From: an uncultured Ignavibacteria bacterium
GTDB taxonomy: Bacteria; Bacteroidota; Ignavibacteria; Tepidaquicellales; Tepidaquicellaceae
Direction of reading: 5' to 3'
Assembly: GCA_937974175.1 (NCBI GenBank)
Contig: CALJIG010000035.1
Span: 1 to 64,000, forward strand
DNA: 64,000 nucleotides
Positions 52,263-62,777 of this stretch are shown here, piece after piece. Position 1 is the first letter of the stretch. Each line of letters starts with the position of its first letter. The position numbers and the translations under genes were made by a program. The notes under the pieces were generated by a model. The model was given only the letters and a program-made list of their open reading frames with translations. It searched no databases and was not told the origin of the DNA.

Positions 52263-52967
52263 TTAGTTGTAAAATGGTCGTTTCTTATATGGAATGGGGT
52301 CTTCCTTTTTTGCTAGCTGAAATCCTCTGAGCCTCAATGCGCAGCTATCGCACTCACCGCAAGCCTCAGTATTACTTTTATAACAAGACCATGAGAGATG
52401 AACCGGTGATTTCATCTGCATGGATTTTAAAACAATATCTTTCTTGGATAAATTTATTATAGGTGTTTCTATTTTTATTTTTGTTGAAGGCTTCGTTCCC
52501 TTCTCTATCATTTTATTGTAAGCATCAAAAAAATCTTTTCTGCAGTCAGGATATCCGCTGGAATCTTCTTCCACTGCTCCTATATAAATATGCTTTGCGC
52601 CAATTACTTCTGCCCAGCTTGTCGCAATTGCAAGTATGTTAGCATTGCGGAAAGGGACATAAGAATTCGGAACATTTTTATTTTTAGAGCTGACCTTTTG
52701 CAAATTAGCTTTTTCGATTTTAATATGCGTGTCAGTTAGTGATGAACCTCCGATTTCTCTAAGGTATCTTATATCAACAACTAATCTTTTTTTGACATGA
52801 TAATATCTTGCAATATCCTTGAAAGCTTTCAGTTCTCTTTTCTCTGTTTTCTGCCCATAGTTTATGTGCAGAAAGGCAAGTTCATATTTTTTTGAAGCAT
52901 AGGCAGCGGTTAGTGCGCTGTCCATTCCGCCGCTTACAAGTACAATTGCCAGTTCTTTTTTACTCAA
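52263..52967 (-). CDS. queC: 7-cyano-7-deazaguanine synthase
   Basis: QueC makes preQ0 for queuosine tRNA modification. The ATP-pyrophosphatase loop is LVSGGMDSALTA (10-21) and the zinc ligands are Cys195, Cys203, Cys206 and Cys209 in the C-terminus. 234 residues is normal. Other que genes are not in the window. It precedes the AI-2E family gene. Confidence 0.94.
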   Translation of the reverse strand: MSKKELAIVLVSGGMDSALTAAYASKKYELAFLHINYGQKTEKRELKAFKDIARYYHVKKRLVVDIRYLREIGGSSLTDTHIKIEKANLQKVSSKNKNVPNSYVPFRNANILAIATSWAEVIGAKHIYIGAVEEDSSGYPDCRKDFFDAYNKMIEKGTKPSTKIKIETPIINLSKKDIVLKSMQMKSPVHLSWSCYKSNTEACGECDSCALRLRGFQLAKKEDPIPYKKRPFYN

Positions 52968-52984
52968 ATTTTCAAATACGGAAA

Positions 52985-54295
52985 TTAATTCAAATAATTT
53001 AATTCTTTTGCTCTTTGCGTTAATTCATCTCTGAAATTAGGATGAGCAATATTTATCAATAACTCAGCTCTTTGTCTTAATGTCTTGCCGAATAAATCTG
53101 CAATACCAAATTCAGTAATCACAAAATGAACATCTCCTCTTGAAGTTGTAACACCTGCGCCCGGAGTTAAGAACGGCTTAATCTTGGAAATTGTATCACC
53201 TTTTGCAGTTGATGCAAATGCCATAATAGGTTTGCCGTTTTTGCTTCTTGCCGAACCGCGGATAAAATCAACCTGTCCGCCGAATCCCGAATAAATTTTA
53301 TGTCCGATTGAATCTGCGCAAACTTGTCCCGTGATATCTACTTCTATACATGAATTTATTGAAATCATATTATCGTTTCTTGCAATTGTAAACGGATCGT
53401 TAACAAACTTAGACGTTCTGAATTCAATCAGAGAATTATCATCAATATAATCGAATATTTTTTTCGTTCCGATGACAAAGCTGGAAACTACTTTTCCCGG
53501 CAGTAATGTCTTTCTGTCACCGTTAACTACTCCAAGTTCTATCAAATCTATTAAGCTGTCTGAGAACATTTCAGTATGAATTCCTAAGTCATTCTTTTCT
53601 CTCAAATAAGGAAGAACTGCATCGGGAATAGCGCCGATTCCCATTTGTAAAGTATCGCCGTCTTTAATTAAAGTAGAAATATTTTCAGCTATTTTTCTGT
53701 AAACAGCTTTTTCTTCTTTGCCCATATTCGGGTCAACCATAGGGAGTTCAGGCAATGCGATATCACACTCAACTATATAATCAATTTTATCTATGTGAAT
53801 AAAGTTGTCTCCAAGCACTCTCGGCATCTGCTTATTCAACTGTGCAACTATAACCTTTGAATTTTCCGCAGCTACTTTTGAGCATTCGTTGCTTACACCA
53901 AATGAACAATATCCGTGCGCATCAGGCATCGAGAGATGTAAAAAGCACACATCAATCGGAAACCTGCCGCTTTCAAACAATATTGGAATTTCAGATAAGA
54001 ATATCGGGGTGAAATCTGCTTTGCCGGCTTGTACTGCTTTTCTAACGTTGTTGCCTGTAAAAAGTGCATTATGACGGAAATGGCCTTCCATATGTGGCTC
54101 GACATAAGGTGCGGTTGTAAATGATGTTAAATGGCAAATTTCTACATTGTTAAGCTCATTATATCTGTTGCAAAGTGCTTTTACGAGTAATTCGGGATAA
54201 CAGCTATTAGCGTGCAAATATACTCTATCGCCTGATTTTACAATTTCAACGGCTTTTTCGGGATTTACAATTCTGTTTGCGAAGTCGTGTATCAT
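52985..54295 (-). CDS. Acetyl-CoA hydrolase/transferase family protein
   Basis: 436 residues of the Cat1/4-hydroxybutyrate CoA-transferase family, which moves CoA between acyl donors and short-chain acids such as acetate, succinate or 4-hydroxybutyrate. GIGAIPDAVLPYL near 218 and GGQVDFIRGSARSKNGKPI near 332 are family motifs; the catalytic Glu is probably in ITEFGIADLFG (about 400) or the EFRTS block. 17 bp upstream of queC. Exact substrates unknown. Confidence 0.88.
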   Translation of the reverse strand: MIHDFANRIVNPEKAVEIVKSGDRVYLHANSCYPELLVKALCNRYNELNNVEICHLTSFTTAPYVEPHMEGHFRHNALFTGNNVRKAVQAGKADFTPIFLSEIPILFESGRFPIDVCFLHLSMPDAHGYCSFGVSNECSKVAAENSKVIVAQLNKQMPRVLGDNFIHIDKIDYIVECDIALPELPMVDPNMGKEEKAVYRKIAENISTLIKDGDTLQMGIGAIPDAVLPYLREKNDLGIHTEMFSDSLIDLIELGVVNGDRKTLLPGKVVSSFVIGTKKIFDYIDDNSLIEFRTSKFVNDPFTIARNDNMISINSCIEVDITGQVCADSIGHKIYSGFGGQVDFIRGSARSKNGKPIMAFASTAKGDTISKIKPFLTPGAGVTTSRGDVHFVITEFGIADLFGKTLRQRAELLINIAHPNFRDELTQRAKELNYLN

Positions 54296-54504
54296 GGGAT
54301 TTATGAATTTATGTTATTAAAATACCTCATATATATTAAAGATTAAATGAAGTTTAAAAGGATGATTATTTAAGTTTTATTTCTATGTAAAAATCGATAA
54401 AATTAGTGGCATAAAAAATGATTTATATCACATTTTTTTATGAACTTTATTAGTTATAAAATGTTATTAAGATAAATCTTTAAAACAACCAAGGAGAAAT
54501 AAAA

Positions 54505-55095
54505 ATGTCAAAGTTAAAATCAGTAATTTTCTTAGTGCTGCTTACATTCGCCGTAACTTCAATTTCCTATTCAGCAGGAAATCCTTCTGATTTAAAAATC
54601 GGAGATAAAGTATCTGATTTCACTATCACAAATTACGATGGTAACTCTTATACCCTTTCACAAAACACAAACGGTTACACAGTAGTAATGTTCTGGTCAT
54701 GCGAATGCCCTTTCGTTCAGCCTTACACAGAAAGAATTACAAAACTGGCAAATGATTATTCCGCGCAGGGAGTAACTTTCTGGGCAGTTAACTCAAATAA
54801 TACCGAATCAACTGACAGAGTAAAAGAACATTCTGCAGAAAAAGGATATCCTTTCCCTGTCTTGAAAGATGATGGAAATGTTGTTGCAGATCAGTTCGGC
54901 GCGCTAAGAACTCCGGAAGTATTTGTAATCGATAAAAATATGACATTAGTTTATCACGGAAGAATCGATGATGATAAGGACGCTTCAAAAGTAACTACAT
55001 CCGATTTAAAAAATGCTTTAGACGAATTAATTGCAGGCAAGCCTGTATCAAAATCAACAACAGTATCATTCGGCTGCGGTGTTAAAAGAAAATAA
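54505..55095 (+). CDS. Secreted thioredoxin-like protein (AhpC/TSA-redoxin)
   Basis: 196 residues with a signal peptide (to about 24), then a thioredoxin fold. The active-site region is WSCECPFVQPY, with Cys66 and Cys68 (CxC rather than CxxC), and RTPEVFVIDKN holds the cis-Pro region. It is a periplasmic peroxiredoxin-like or reductase protein. A strong ribosome-binding site (AAGGAG) precedes the ATG, and a second thioredoxin-like gene follows after 17 bp. Confidence 0.88.
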   Translation: MSKLKSVIFLVLLTFAVTSISYSAGNPSDLKIGDKVSDFTITNYDGNSYTLSQNTNGYTVVMFWSCECPFVQPYTERITKLANDYSAQGVTFWAVNSNNTESTDRVKEHSAEKGYPFPVLKDDGNVVADQFGALRTPEVFVIDKNMTLVYHGRIDDDKDASKVTTSDLKNALDELIAGKPVSKSTTVSFGCGVKRK

Positions 55096-55112
55096 TTTAC
55101 TTAAAATTATAA

Positions 55113-55598
55113 ATGAAAATATTAAAAAATTTAGTCCTTCTCTCAACAATATTTATATCACTCAATTTTGCAAATGCGCAGGATTTAAAACCGCTTAAGG
55201 AAGATATTCTTAAGGAAATATTAAAAGAGAGTGATGATAAAGTAGTCGTAATAAACTTATGGGCTTACTGGTGCGGTCCTTGTAAGGAAGAGTTTCCTGA
55301 CTTAGTTAAATTCGGCAAAGAAAACTCAGATGATTCAAAGCTGATTTTAATTTCGCTCGATGAAACCGGAGATCTTGAGTCTAAAACAAAACCGTTCCTT
55401 GCAAAAAACAACGTTGATTTTGTTTCCTACTATAATGCATTCGATAAAGATGAAAAACTTATCAATATGCTTGATAAAAACTGGGAGGGAGCAATTCCTT
55501 CAACTTTCTTTTTTAAAGACGGTAAGTTAGTAAAAAGCTTAGTTGGTAAACAAACAGAAAGCCAATTTAAAAAAGCTTTCGATGAAGTGAATCAATAG
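55113..55598 (+). CDS. TlpA-like secreted thioredoxin
   Basis: 161 residues: a signal peptide (to about 22, ending ANAQ) and a TlpA/ResA-type domain with active-site WCGPC (Cys54, Cys57) and the cis-Pro region GAIPSTFFF. It is a periplasmic thiol-disulfide reductase likely to work with the preceding redoxin. A bidirectional terminator follows. Confidence 0.9.
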   Translation: MKILKNLVLLSTIFISLNFANAQDLKPLKEDILKEILKESDDKVVVINLWAYWCGPCKEEFPDLVKFGKENSDDSKLILISLDETGDLESKTKPFLAKNNVDFVSYYNAFDKDEKLINMLDKNWEGAIPSTFFFKDGKLVKSLVGKQTESQFKKAFDEVNQ

Positions 55599-55625
55599 AA
55601 TTTAATTTAGTCGATATACAAAAAA

Positions 55626-55666
55626 AAATCCTGCTGTGAATTTTCATAGCAGGATTTCTTGTTTTA
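55626..55666. terminator. Bidirectional terminator
   Basis: AAATCCTGCT (55626-55635) pairs with AGCAGGATTT (55648-55657), extended inward by four more pairs. A tracts precede and T-rich sequence follows the stem, so it can end both the thioredoxin gene and the convergent desaturase gene. Confidence 0.85.
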
Positions 55667-55687
55667 TTACAAAATATTTTATGTGTA

Positions 55688-56590
55688 TTAAGCCGATTGC
55701 ATTTTCTGTTTAGCAATTCTGTCTAATCTTCTGCTTCTCTCTCTTCTGGCTTTTGGAGTTAATGGACCTATGAAATATGTCTTTATAATATACCACCAGA
55801 AACTTCTTTGATTTAACTCAGGGTCAATCTTATGAGCAATTTTCGCATGCGCTGCCGGAGCTTCGCTCCAGTGTAATCCTGCTCTGTCATGATGAACTGT
55901 GTGGAATCCGTTATTAAACAAAAAGAAATTCAAGCCGCCTACAAAATTTCTTGAGTGGTCGGTTTCAGATTCTTCATCTGCGTGTACATGCTGCAAGTAG
56001 TTGAAAATCAAAACACTGAATAAGGAAAACTGCTGCGGAATAACTACATACAGTAAAGCTTTTTTCCAGTCAAGAATTAAGAATGCAGCTATAAATACAG
56101 CCAGTACAAAATACTGAGCAATGCAAAGCCAGAATTTTTCTTTATTCGTTTTCTTTAAATCGCTAAGATGGTCTTTGATTGCCTTTTGCTGATAAAATCC
56201 GCTGATGGTAGGATATGAAATAAGAGTAAAGAAATTATTCTTCTCGCTGAATCTGTATGTTATAGTATAATCACCTTCTTTGTTATTAAGTCTGTGATGG
56301 TTTTTGTTATGAGTAGGTATCCATGCAAAGACCGGAAAACCGTAAAAGCAGGTCAGCCACCAGTCAGTAAGAATGTTCAGGTATTTATTTTTCCACATAG
56401 GGAGGTGGTTGTGATTGTGTGTCATTGTAGCTACTGAAACTGCCATGAACATTGCCCAAATGAACAGGAAGATATTGAGAGCGCTAAAGTTTCCCTGATC
56501 AAGACTACCAAAATTCCACTGTATAATTAACAGTGAAGTTGTAATGAACATGAAAATTAGAGTTTTTCTGTCTGCTTTAAATCTTAGCAT
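55688..56590 (-). CDS. Fatty acid desaturase family protein
   Basis: A 300-residue membrane di-iron enzyme with three histidine boxes: HNHNH near 58, HNKNHH near 95 and HTVHH near 235. It has four or so membrane helices. It would introduce a double bond into acyl lipids, or act as a related hydroxylase. A stand-alone gene. Confidence 0.9.
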   Translation of the reverse strand: MLRFKADRKTLIFMFITTSLLIIQWNFGSLDQGNFSALNIFLFIWAMFMAVSVATMTHNHNHLPMWKNKYLNILTDWWLTCFYGFPVFAWIPTHNKNHHRLNNKEGDYTITYRFSEKNNFFTLISYPTISGFYQQKAIKDHLSDLKKTNKEKFWLCIAQYFVLAVFIAAFLILDWKKALLYVVIPQQFSLFSVLIFNYLQHVHADEESETDHSRNFVGGLNFFLFNNGFHTVHHDRAGLHWSEAPAAHAKIAHKIDPELNQRSFWWYIIKTYFIGPLTPKARRERSRRLDRIAKQKMQSA

Positions 56591-56713
56591 TAATATATTT
56601 TATATTGTTTAAAATAAGTTATAGTAATTCTTACTGTGTAGATATTCATTTAAATTTCCCTATACCATAACCTACCTATAAAGGAATACTTAAGTTTAAA
56701 CGAAATGTTAACC

Positions 56714-58105
56714 TTATATGTTCCCTACCATTTTTTTCGGGTCAACTTTAGCAGTGAATTCAGCATCTGTCAACAAGCCTAATTCTATTGCTGCTTCTCT
56801 TAAAGTTTTATTTTCTTTATGCGCCTTCTTAGCAATCTTTGCAGCATTCTCATATCCAATATGAGTATTCAAAGCGGTTACAAGCATAAGTGAGTTTTCT
56901 AATTGCACATTTATTCTTGCATAATTCGGTTCAATGCCGATGGCACAATGCTTATCGAATGAATCGCATGCATCACCAAGCAGTCTTGCTGAATTTAAAA
57001 AATTAAAAATCATAACAGGCTTAAATACGTTCAGTTCAAAATGCCCCGTCATTCCACCAACGTTTATTGCCATATCGTTACCAACTACCTGCGCACATAC
57101 CATCGTCATTGCCTCTGCCTGAGTGGGATTTACTTTTCCCGGCATAATAGAAGAACCCGGTTCGTTTTCAGGAATGATTATCTCCCCTATTCCGCTTCTC
57201 GGTCCTGATGCAAGTAATCTTACATCGTTTGCAATTTTCATTAAGCTGCATGCTAATGTTTTTAATGCTCCCGATGATTCTACAATGGCGTCATGCGCAG
57301 CTAATGCTTCAAATTTATTTTTTGCTGTTTTAAATGGCAGCCCTGTAAGCTCTGCAATATGTTTTGCAACAATCACATCATAGTTTTTAGGAACATTCAG
57401 TCCGGTACCAACAGCAGAGCCGCCTAAAGCAAGCTCAGATAAATGCTCAAGAGAATTTTTAATTGCTTTCATACCGTGCTCTAGCTGCGAAACATACCCT
57501 GAAAATTCCTGCCCCAGTGTTAGCGGAGTTGCATCCATTAAGTGTGTTCTACCGATTTTTACAACATTCATATACTTTTCTGATTTTTCATGCAAAGTAT
57601 TTCTCAGCTTGTCGGTATTCGGTAACGTATTATCGATTAATATTTTATATGCTGCAATGTGCATTGCAGTCGGGAAAGTATCATTGGAGGATTGTGATTT
57701 ATTTACATCATCGTTAGCATGTAAAATTTTCTTTTCATCTGATAACTTACCTCCGTTCAAAACATGCCCGCGATTTGCAATTACTTCATTCACATTCATA
57801 TTTGACTGCGTGCCTGAACCCGTCTGCCATACAACTAAAGGAAACTCATCATCTAATTTCCCTTCCAGAATTTCATCGCACACTTGTCCTATCAGTTTCA
57901 TTTTATCTTCAGCTAATACGCCGCACTCAAAGTTTGCCATAGCTGCCGCCTTTTTCAAAATTGCAAAAGCATATACAACTTCTTTGGGCATTAAATTACC
58001 GCCGATTGTAAAATTTTCTTTCGATCTCTGTGTCTGTGCTCCCCAATATTTATCAGCCGGTACTTTTACTTCGCCCATTGTATCGTGCTCTATTCTGTAT
58101 TCCAT
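56714..58105 (-). CDS. fumC: Fumarate hydratase, class II
   Basis: Interconverts fumarate and malate in the TCA cycle. 463 residues; GSGTQSNMNVNEV near 96 and GSSIMPGKVNPTQAE near 316 are the aspartase/fumarase signatures, and the HLMDATP block near 186 holds the catalytic His. Stand-alone gene upstream of a terminator. sdhCD lie 23 kb away. Confidence 0.95.
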   Translation of the reverse strand: MEYRIEHDTMGEVKVPADKYWGAQTQRSKENFTIGGNLMPKEVVYAFAILKKAAAMANFECGVLAEDKMKLIGQVCDEILEGKLDDEFPLVVWQTGSGTQSNMNVNEVIANRGHVLNGGKLSDEKKILHANDDVNKSQSSNDTFPTAMHIAAYKILIDNTLPNTDKLRNTLHEKSEKYMNVVKIGRTHLMDATPLTLGQEFSGYVSQLEHGMKAIKNSLEHLSELALGGSAVGTGLNVPKNYDVIVAKHIAELTGLPFKTAKNKFEALAAHDAIVESSGALKTLACSLMKIANDVRLLASGPRSGIGEIIIPENEPGSSIMPGKVNPTQAEAMTMVCAQVVGNDMAINVGGMTGHFELNVFKPVMIFNFLNSARLLGDACDSFDKHCAIGIEPNYARINVQLENSLMLVTALNTHIGYENAAKIAKKAHKENKTLREAAIELGLLTDAEFTAKVDPKKMVGNI

Positions 58106-58233
58106 TTTATTATTTGATGTTAGAATTTTATAGGAAAATTAATATTATTGAAAATTCATAACATTTTAAATTGCAATAAAAAGGTATTATTTATGTAAAA
58201 TAATTGAAAAGTTGCTATTTTGAATACAACAAA

Positions 58234-58270
58234 AAAAGCCCGTGAGACTTTTTTTCTCAGGGGCTTTTAT
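58234..58270 (-). terminator. Terminator after the BNR-repeat protein
   Basis: AAAAGCCCGTGAG pairs with CTCAGGGGCTTTT around an ACTTTTTTT loop, with T tracts on the minus strand. It sits 23 bp past the stop of the 834-residue gene. Confidence 0.85.
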
Positions 58271-58292
58271 ATAAGTTAAAATAATTTTCCTT

Positions 58293-60797
58293 CTATTTCA
58301 ACAGCATCATTCTTTTTGTTTCAGAATACTTTCCTGCTGATATTCTATAAAAATATACTCCGCTTGAAAGCGCTGCGCCATCAAAAGAATAATTGTAGAC
58401 TCCAGCATTCAAATTTTCATTAACAAGAGTTTGAATTTCTTTCCCGGATACATCAAAAACAGAAACATTCACAAACTCATTAACAGGAATTTCAAAATTA
58501 ATATTTGTAACAGGATTAAAAGGATTTGGATAATTTTGTTTCAAAACAAAACTTGAAGGAAGATTTGAATTTACTATTCCAATTCCTACGGGATCATCTC
58601 CTGATACTTCACGCATAAACATAGATCTTCCATAAGTTGCCGCTACAATATAATACCTTCCTCGTGTTGACAAACTGTCTATTGCAACCATTTCAGTTAC
58701 TATAGACGCCTCAGGCATTCCGTTATTCCATCTGTACCAGTTCACTCCGGCATTAGTTGTTTTATAACATCCCATTTCTGTGCCAACATAGATTAAGTTA
58801 TCTGTAAGCGGATGAGGAATCAAATCACCCATAGGAACATTGGGCAAGTTTCCTGAAATATTTGTCCAGATTATTCCTTTATTAGTTGTTTTAAATACTT
58901 TATTCCCCGCGCTAAAGCCATTTAGCACTGCATAAGCCTTATTCACATCACTTGGGTGAGGTTTCACGCCTCTGACAGAAGCTGTAAAACCTTCAGAGCG
59001 CTCATTCCAGGAAGTACCATCGAAAACACGAAGCATTGCTCCTGTGCTCCACGAATCAAGAGCAGCATAAACAACAGCACCCGGGCTTTGAAATTTTGAA
59101 ACATTTAAATTACTAACATTGAAAACAAATGATGAAGAATTTAATTTTTCCCAAAGTGCTCCATTATTCGTACTCTTATAAACAAAACCGCCGGAATTAT
59201 GGTACAAATAAATAGGGGCAACTAAATCAGAACGGATTTTTGTGTACCACTGTTTGCTGTTGTCTATACCGTTATCAATGAACGACCAATCTAATCCGGT
59301 GTTAGTGCTTTTTAATCTTTTAAATGCCATAACGTTTGGGTCATACACGCCATCAGTTATAAAAACATTATTTGCATTTGTAGGGTCTATGGCAATTCCT
59401 CCCCCATCTCCTGGTCTAACCTGATTCCATGTAGTTCCACCATTAGTTGTTCTTGATATTCCATTATCCTGCGACCCTCCCATAATAAGATTTGTATTAC
59501 TTACACCTACATCAATATTTACATACTGAGTTATAGGTAAAATGTTTTCGTAACTAGTCCAAGTTGCTCCGGCATCTAATGATGTAGATACTCCGCCATC
59601 ATGTCCTACCCAAACCTGCGAACCGTCCGGTTTCCATAAGCAAGTATGCTGGTCTGCATGAATATCTTGATCGGATACAAAAGTCCAATTAGCTCCTCCA
59701 TTTGTTGAACGCCATAAGAATACACCACCTGCAAGAACAATATTTGCATTTACAGGATTAACACTAATAACATTATCATACCACCCCTGATTTCCAAGAA
59801 ATGTATTTGATGGTGTAACATTAACCCAGTTTACTCCGCTATTCGTAGAGCGGTATACACCCAGGGTAGTGTTACTGTCATTTTTTGCCATGCTGACATA
59901 AATATAATTTGAACTGAACTTTGGTATGGTAATATCTGTTCTGCCAACATTAGTAGAGGGAATTCCTCCGGTAGTTAATTTTGTCCATGTTACACCATAG
60001 TCATTTGATCTGAAAATCCCATTACCCCAAACAGCAGCATAAAGTATTGAGTTGTCACTAGGATGAACTTCAAAATCAGTTACATTTCCTGCTGATAAAT
60101 AATTTGTCCAGGTGTTGCCACCGTCAATTGATTTATAAAAGCCTCTATCTGTAGCAATATAAACTACATTTGTATTAATTAAATCATACCTTACTTTATA
60201 AACAGCTCCAGGGTCGCCGGATGGAAAATTTAATTTTGTGAAAATTGTACCTCCTGTAACTGAACGGTAAACGCCGGTTCCGGTTCTTTGTCTTGGTTCG
60301 CCTGTTCCCACTATCAATACACTATTATCTCCGGGTTTAAAATCAAATGAACCGATAGCTAAACTTGATAATTGAGATGAAAGTGAATATGAAGTTAAAG
60401 AACTTAAATATAAAAAAGCCCATAAACCACCTGAAGCTGCTGCAACTCTTGGGTATTCATCGCCGCTTCTAATATTTAAATCAAGCACTCTGCCTGACCA
60501 TCTTGCACCTGTACTTGTTACGTACATTGAAGTTGGTCCTATTTGAGTCCATGTGTTTATTGCTTCATTAAAACTATTTTCAGAGGGCATTCTGTTTATT
60601 TCTTCCCAAATATTTTTCATTCTATCAGCCGGAATCATATTGCCTATATCTTCTCCGTGCCATTTTTTGAAGTACTCTACTTCACGATTAGGACCACCTT
60701 CTTTTTTCTCTTCGGTTTCTTTTAATTGAAATCCATATAAGAAAAATGATGTAAAAAAAACTAATATTACTATGATAAGTCTTAGTGGTTTATTCAT
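58293..60797 (-). CDS. Secreted BNR/Asp-box repeat protein with C-terminal sorting domain
   Basis: 834 residues: a signal peptide (to about 22), then about ten Asp-box repeats (KSIDGGNTW, RSTNGGANW, KTTNAGVNW and similar) forming a VPS10/sialidase-like beta-propeller, and a final ~80-residue sorting domain starting at QNYPNPFNPVTNI. That tail is characteristic of type IX secretion cargo in Ignavibacteria-like bacteria. Probably surface-exposed; substrate unknown. It lies downstream of two further sorting-domain genes. Confidence 0.88.
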   Translation of the reverse strand: MNKPLRLIIVILVFFTSFFLYGFQLKETEEKKEGGPNREVEYFKKWHGEDIGNMIPADRMKNIWEEINRMPSENSFNEAINTWTQIGPTSMYVTSTGARWSGRVLDLNIRSGDEYPRVAAASGGLWAFLYLSSLTSYSLSSQLSSLAIGSFDFKPGDNSVLIVGTGEPRQRTGTGVYRSVTGGTIFTKLNFPSGDPGAVYKVRYDLINTNVVYIATDRGFYKSIDGGNTWTNYLSAGNVTDFEVHPSDNSILYAAVWGNGIFRSNDYGVTWTKLTTGGIPSTNVGRTDITIPKFSSNYIYVSMAKNDSNTTLGVYRSTNSGVNWVNVTPSNTFLGNQGWYDNVISVNPVNANIVLAGGVFLWRSTNGGANWTFVSDQDIHADQHTCLWKPDGSQVWVGHDGGVSTSLDAGATWTSYENILPITQYVNIDVGVSNTNLIMGGSQDNGISRTTNGGTTWNQVRPGDGGGIAIDPTNANNVFITDGVYDPNVMAFKRLKSTNTGLDWSFIDNGIDNSKQWYTKIRSDLVAPIYLYHNSGGFVYKSTNNGALWEKLNSSSFVFNVSNLNVSKFQSPGAVVYAALDSWSTGAMLRVFDGTSWNERSEGFTASVRGVKPHPSDVNKAYAVLNGFSAGNKVFKTTNKGIIWTNISGNLPNVPMGDLIPHPLTDNLIYVGTEMGCYKTTNAGVNWYRWNNGMPEASIVTEMVAIDSLSTRGRYYIVAATYGRSMFMREVSGDDPVGIGIVNSNLPSSFVLKQNYPNPFNPVTNINFEIPVNEFVNVSVFDVSGKEIQTLVNENLNAGVYNYSFDGAALSSGVYFYRISAGKYSETKRMMLLK

Positions 60798-60840
60798 TTT
60801 TTATATTATGGTTTATAAAAAAGTTTTAAATAGAATTTTA

Positions 60841-62673
60841 TTACTTCACCAAAATCATTTTTCTTACTTGAGAAAAATCACCGGCAGTGAGTTTATAATA
60901 ATAAACTCCGCTTGAAAGATTTGCTCCGTTAAATTCTATTGAGTGCGCTCCCGTCTGTTTTTCTTCATTTATCAATTCAGCGATTTCTTTTCCGTTCACA
61001 TCATATACTTTTATTGTTACAAAGCTCTTTACAGGAAGCGAGAAATTTATTATTGTTGAAGGATTAAAAGGGTTTGGATAATTCTGCGATAAACTATATC
61101 CTTCAGCTATTGAACTATTAGTGCCTATTCCAATAAAAGGACCTGAACATCCGCCTGTAACATAGGAACCGGTGCCATTAATTCCGCCCCAAATTACCAA
61201 ACATGAGTCGTTATTAACATTTCTGAAACTCGCATCAGGCGAGCCCCATAGTTGCGTTCCGGGTATTCCGCTCGGATTTGCTTGAACAAGCGTCTCCAGT
61301 CCGCCGTTTCTAAATTGCCTAGTAAAAATTGCACTTGTAGAAGAACTTCTTCTATTGTTAAAAGCAAAAAGATAAGTGTCGTTTGAGCGATACAAAGCCG
61401 CAACAGAAACGCCTAATGTTGTATCAGAGGAAGCATTAACATATCCGCTTGTAAATACAGGTGTTGCTGCGGAAATATCAGCGGAATAGAAATAAATCGG
61501 GTCCCAGTCGCCGCCGCCAAATAATCTTCTGGTTACAACCATAGCAGAGTTATTTAGATATCCCGAGGCAGCAAATCTCGGGCTTTCTTTTAATTTATCA
61601 TCAGAGCGATTATCAAATAGTGATGGCTCAGTGCTGCCATAAGTAGTACTTTTGGTAAAACACAAATATGTTCCGTTTCCAAACAAGCCGGGAATTCCTC
61701 TTACTATCGTAACGGTATATAGATGGTCACTACCTCCAACCGTACTTACAAATGCAATATCGGTTTCTAACTTAGCAGAATCCGGCGCAATGATTCCTGG
61801 GGAATATCCATAAGCTCCTTGGAAACTAGCATTTTGATAACCGGATATTAGATTAAAGTTAGGGGCAAATGGCGCTTCGCTTTTGAACAATTTTTGTATA
61901 AGTCTTCTTCCGCCTGCAACTGTGGAATCTAATGTAAGTGATAAATATACATAAGTATTGTATGTAAAAGCAGCATTATCGCTTGTTATTCGCCCGTTGA
62001 TATATTTCCTTGAACCGGCTGACCCCAAAGGTCCGGATGAGGCGAGCATTCCGCCATCCTGACGAATTCTTATTATTTCACATGCATAATTGCCTGCATA
62101 TGTATAGTTCATTGCAATAAAAGCATAAGAAGAATCTCCCTTAGAAACAGCTTCAATATCTAATCCATTATTAGTGATTCTCAGATCAAGAAACGCAAGT
62201 GTTAAAATTAAATTGAAACTAATTCCATTGTTTGTTGAGCGATAAACTTTAAGAGTATCGCGATTTCCGCCGCCGCCATACAACCCGACTGCAGCATATA
62301 TATCACCGGTAACGCGCTCTCTTGAGATTGCATTTGCCTGAATACCTGTTACAGTTAATGTTGTAACGTTTAACGCTTCAACTTGGCTTTGCTGTTCATT
62401 AGTTTTTATCACTTTGAAAGCATTAGTATTACCTTCAATAACCTGCGGCTTAGTTATTTCGTTTAGTTTACCTTCCCAATATCTTTGATTTGTAATATCT
62501 CCGCTTTTCCTTGCTTGTGTTATATTTTTTACAATTTGCTCTACAACAGGGTCAGATGGAGGAGTATAAATTACTTCTGAAGTAGAAGTAGTTGTAGTTG
62601 TAATTTTTTGGGATTGCGAAAAAACTGAATCAGATACAACAATTAGTAGAAATAGTGCAATAATTTTTTTCAT
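60841..62673 (-). CDS. Secreted protein with C-terminal sorting domain
   Basis: About 610 residues from the ATG at 62673, which gives MKKIIALFLLIVVSDSVFS as a signal peptide; the frame upstream to 62739 is unlikely. The middle is beta-rich with no recognised domain, and the C-terminus has the sorting block SQNYPNPFNPSTII ending in KMILVK. Same class as its neighbours. Confidence 0.82.
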   Translation of the reverse strand: MKKIIALFLLIVVSDSVFSQSQKITTTTTSTSEVIYTPPSDPVVEQIVKNITQARKSGDITNQRYWEGKLNEITKPQVIEGNTNAFKVIKTNEQQSQVEALNVTTLTVTGIQANAISRERVTGDIYAAVGLYGGGGNRDTLKVYRSTNNGISFNLILTLAFLDLRITNNGLDIEAVSKGDSSYAFIAMNYTYAGNYACEIIRIRQDGGMLASSGPLGSAGSRKYINGRITSDNAAFTYNTYVYLSLTLDSTVAGGRRLIQKLFKSEAPFAPNFNLISGYQNASFQGAYGYSPGIIAPDSAKLETDIAFVSTVGGSDHLYTVTIVRGIPGLFGNGTYLCFTKSTTYGSTEPSLFDNRSDDKLKESPRFAASGYLNNSAMVVTRRLFGGGDWDPIYFYSADISAATPVFTSGYVNASSDTTLGVSVAALYRSNDTYLFAFNNRRSSSTSAIFTRQFRNGGLETLVQANPSGIPGTQLWGSPDASFRNVNNDSCLVIWGGINGTGSYVTGGCSGPFIGIGTNSSIAEGYSLSQNYPNPFNPSTIINFSLPVKSFVTIKVYDVNGKEIAELINEEKQTGAHSIEFNGANLSSGVYYYKLTAGDFSQVRKMILVK

Positions 62674-62777
62674 TAGAGAGCTGCTTAATTTATTAAACAA
62701 ATTTGACTTCGAATTATTATTCTGAACAAATTTTAGCAACGTGAAATAAATAATAATATATTTGAGTTTAAAATTAA

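Noticed and set aside
57609..58133. 174-residue plus-strand frame
   Set aside because: Antisense shadow of fumC.
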